Program-made: the position numbers and the translations under genes
The notes under the pieces: model-generated
Database searches by the model: none
What the model was told of the DNA's origin: nothing
Seen by the model: the letters and a program-made list of their open reading frames with translations, nothing else
Part shown: piece by piece, positions 62,563 through 64,000 of the stretch
How the letters are laid out: each line of letters starts with the position of its first letter
How positions within the stretch are numbered: the stretch's first letter is position 1
Source of the DNA: Crambe crambe
Lineage: Eukaryota; Porifera; Demospongiae; Poecilosclerida; Crambeidae
Assembly (NCBI GenBank): GCA_963924555.1
Contig: OZ004592.1
Location: 2,790,001-2,854,000 of the forward strand
DNA length: 64,000 bases
Direction of reading: 5' to 3'

Positions 62563-62687
62563 TGTCATTGGAGATTTAGACCACTTGCCTTTTGGGGCTT
62601 GTCCATGCAAAATAGATATTTTGAAAATGAGTCAAGATCTGTTTTGGACACACCCCAGAAGGCAAGTGACCTATAGGGTTGCATGAC
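62563..62687. repeat. MITE-like hairpin of about 125 bp
   Basis: GACCACTTGCCTTTTGGGGC with TTGTCC at 62579-62604 pairs with GGACACACCCCAGAAGGCAAG with TGACC at 62646-62671. A weaker outer match (GTCAT at both ends) extends the inverted repeat to about 40 bp per arm. Confidence 0.65.
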
Positions 62688-62781
62688 TGTATAAAGCTAC
62701 AAATTATACAGTTGATGCGATAAAATTGACTCACTTAACTTTTTATCCCAATTTCTCACTCCCTTTATCCTAATATTACAG

Positions 62782-64000
62782 CTGGCCGTAATGTTGTCCT
62801 TATTGATGGGGTGAGGACACCTTTCCTCACATTTAGAACAGAGTGAGTCAAAGCTTCTCTTCACCTAGCTAACAGATAACTGATTTTTTTTCTCCCTACT
62901 AGTTTCAAAGAAATGAGCACCTCTGATCTTCAAGCCTATGCATTTCGGTATTAGTTAGCCATAACCTTGGTAGCTATATTATAAGTAGTTAATCCTTTGC
63001 ATTTATACAGGAATTTGTTGAATAGAACTGGATTACCTCTAGGTATAAGAGTATCATTAGCTGTACTAGCTGCCATCTCATTTAACTATATTTAACTATA
63101 TCTATCAGATTTAGTAGATTACATTTTTGCGGGAATAGTTGTCCAGGAGTCTCCTCAGCTCAGTAATATTGCTAGAACTGTAAGTCAGTCAGCCTTACTT
63201 TATTGTGTAATCGATCTTTTGATTTTTCCTCTGTTTGAATCACAGGCAGCAGTTCAAGCTGGTCTAAGTGACAGCATTCCTTCCCACACTATAAGCATGG
63301 GCTGCATATCTTCTAATGCCGCAATAAACATGGGTTAGAATCCATACTTTGGGCTATAGCTAACTGCTGAGGGTTTCTAGTCATGGCCAGGCAGGTCTTG
63401 GAGTTTAGTTGTGCAATTAGTTACTAAATCAAAGTGATGAAATAAACAGTTGTATAGTGGACTCTGAAGGCTAGACCTGTCTGTCATAGATTTTTATGAC
63501 TACAAGATGTATTACAACTACAAGCTAACTAGGTTGTAAGAACAAAATGGAAATTAGCTACAGTACATAAAAATAATTTATCTCTGAACTAATTGCAGGC
63601 ATGCAACAAATAAGAGTGGGTGAAAGTGATGTGGTAGTAGCTGGAGGGGTAGACAGGACATCGGATCTCTCTATCAAAATAAGCCCAGAGATGAGAGCTG
63701 CTGTACTTGAGATAACATATGTGAGTTGATCAGTAGATTTGCACATATCTACAGAGCTAGCTGTGGCTTCCTAAATCTTGGTAGCTCAGGAGCTCCTAAA
63801 TTTGGAACTATACTGATTGTAGATCATTGCAACAGAAGACTGCTAAGACATTAAGTTTTGACTATCACATTGTGTATATTATAGCTAACTAGCTCACTGG
63901 TTATAACTACCTGGAGAGCACAATAGCTACTTATGACTCCATAGATTGAGAAGACATTAATGGGAAAGGCCAGAAGAATGCTCCAGACTCTCAAGCATGT
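62782..64000 (+). CDS. HADHB: second HADHB copy, opposite strand, runs off the window
   Basis: Exons 62782-62842, 62903-62947, 63011-63042, 63109-63179, 63246-63333, about 63599-63720, and 63945 to the edge. Each complete exon has exactly the length and phase of its counterpart in the minus-strand gene. The product starts [20 protein letters not shown] and keeps the nucleophile (SMGCISSNAAIN), then VGESDVVVAGGVDRTSDLS and [19 protein letters not shown]. Coding differences from the other copy are many, mostly conservative, with no stops, so selection has probably acted on it. The 5' exon is not located and the 3' part lies outside, so functionality is unproven. Neighbouring copies suggest local inverted duplication. 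Confidence 0.8.

Larger units (their letters stand above)
59841..62781. other. intergenic between opposed HADHB copies
   Basis: Contains the second copy of the duplicated block (about 60080-60800), a TTTG array (61031-61055), the relic of HADHB exons 15-16, a C15 tract (61312-61326) and the hairpin at 62563-62687. No intact gene is seen. The first exon of the plus-strand HADHB copy should be here, but I could not identify one with the right phase. Confidence 0.5.

Noticed and set aside
62624..62664. ATG frame with an AG|GCAAGT donor as first exon of the plus-strand HADHB copy
   Set aside because: It ends in phase 2, but the next exon needs phase 1, and it lies inside a hairpin repeat arm.
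1..64000. CRISPR arrays, rRNA, tRNA genes, bacterial operons
   Set aside because: No regularly spaced repeats of CRISPR type, no tRNA T-loop/anticodon arrangement and no rRNA-like stretch were seen on either strand; gene structure is eukaryotic throughout.

Overview
This is nuclear DNA of an animal. It is AT-rich, with many short phase-conserved GT-AG introns, TATA boxes, microsatellites and small foldback repeats. The gene set (NRF1, a SoxC-type HMG factor, cytosolic carboxypeptidase 5, a syntaxin, the trifunctional-protein beta subunit, secreted Calx-beta/EGF proteins, an Ig-domain trypsin) is metazoan. Compact introns and extracellular Calx-beta proteins fit a demosponge best, but species cannot be read from the sequence. 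All exon models below were built by hand from splice sites, reading phase and family resemblance; where stated, summed exon lengths are a multiple of three.

Layout. 0.9-4.4 kb: NRF1 (-). 6.6-13.9 kb: AGBL5/CCP5 (-); its 2.9-kb intron 8 holds an antisense, broken Fanzor/TnpB-like gene. 14.2-21.5 kb: two tandem paralogues (-), each with a signal peptide, three Calx-beta domains and an Arg/Ser-rich C-terminal tail. The first is intact, with a Pro-Thr-Arg repeat linker. The second has EGF modules instead of that linker and carries several lesions. 23.4-27.8 kb: ethanolaminephosphotransferase (+), tail-to-tail with an intronless SoxC-like gene (28.0-29.4 kb, -). 32.4-35.1 kb: TMEM14 (-), head-to-head with an unrecognised 93-residue membrane protein (+, 35.4-36.1 kb). 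36-43 kb: gene-poor, with a 950-bp near-palindrome, a minisatellite and simple repeats. 43.1-50.0 kb: syntaxin 7/12-like gene (-). 50.2-54.1 kb: secreted three-Ig trypsin-like protease (-). 54.3-64 kb: a HADHB (thiolase) cluster with a truncated fragment, one complete 16-exon gene (-), a relic of the last two exons inside a duplicated block, and an oppositely oriented copy (+) running off the right edge.

The genes do not form one pathway. Recurring themes are: an NRF1-type factor together with NRF1 consensus sites in some neighbouring promoters; very close gene spacing, with likely overlapping 3' ends; and local duplication followed by decay (Calx-beta pair, HADHB cluster, Fanzor relic). The most unusual items are the Fanzor relic, the Calx-beta/RS-tail pair, the Asn193 trypsin and the HADHB cluster.
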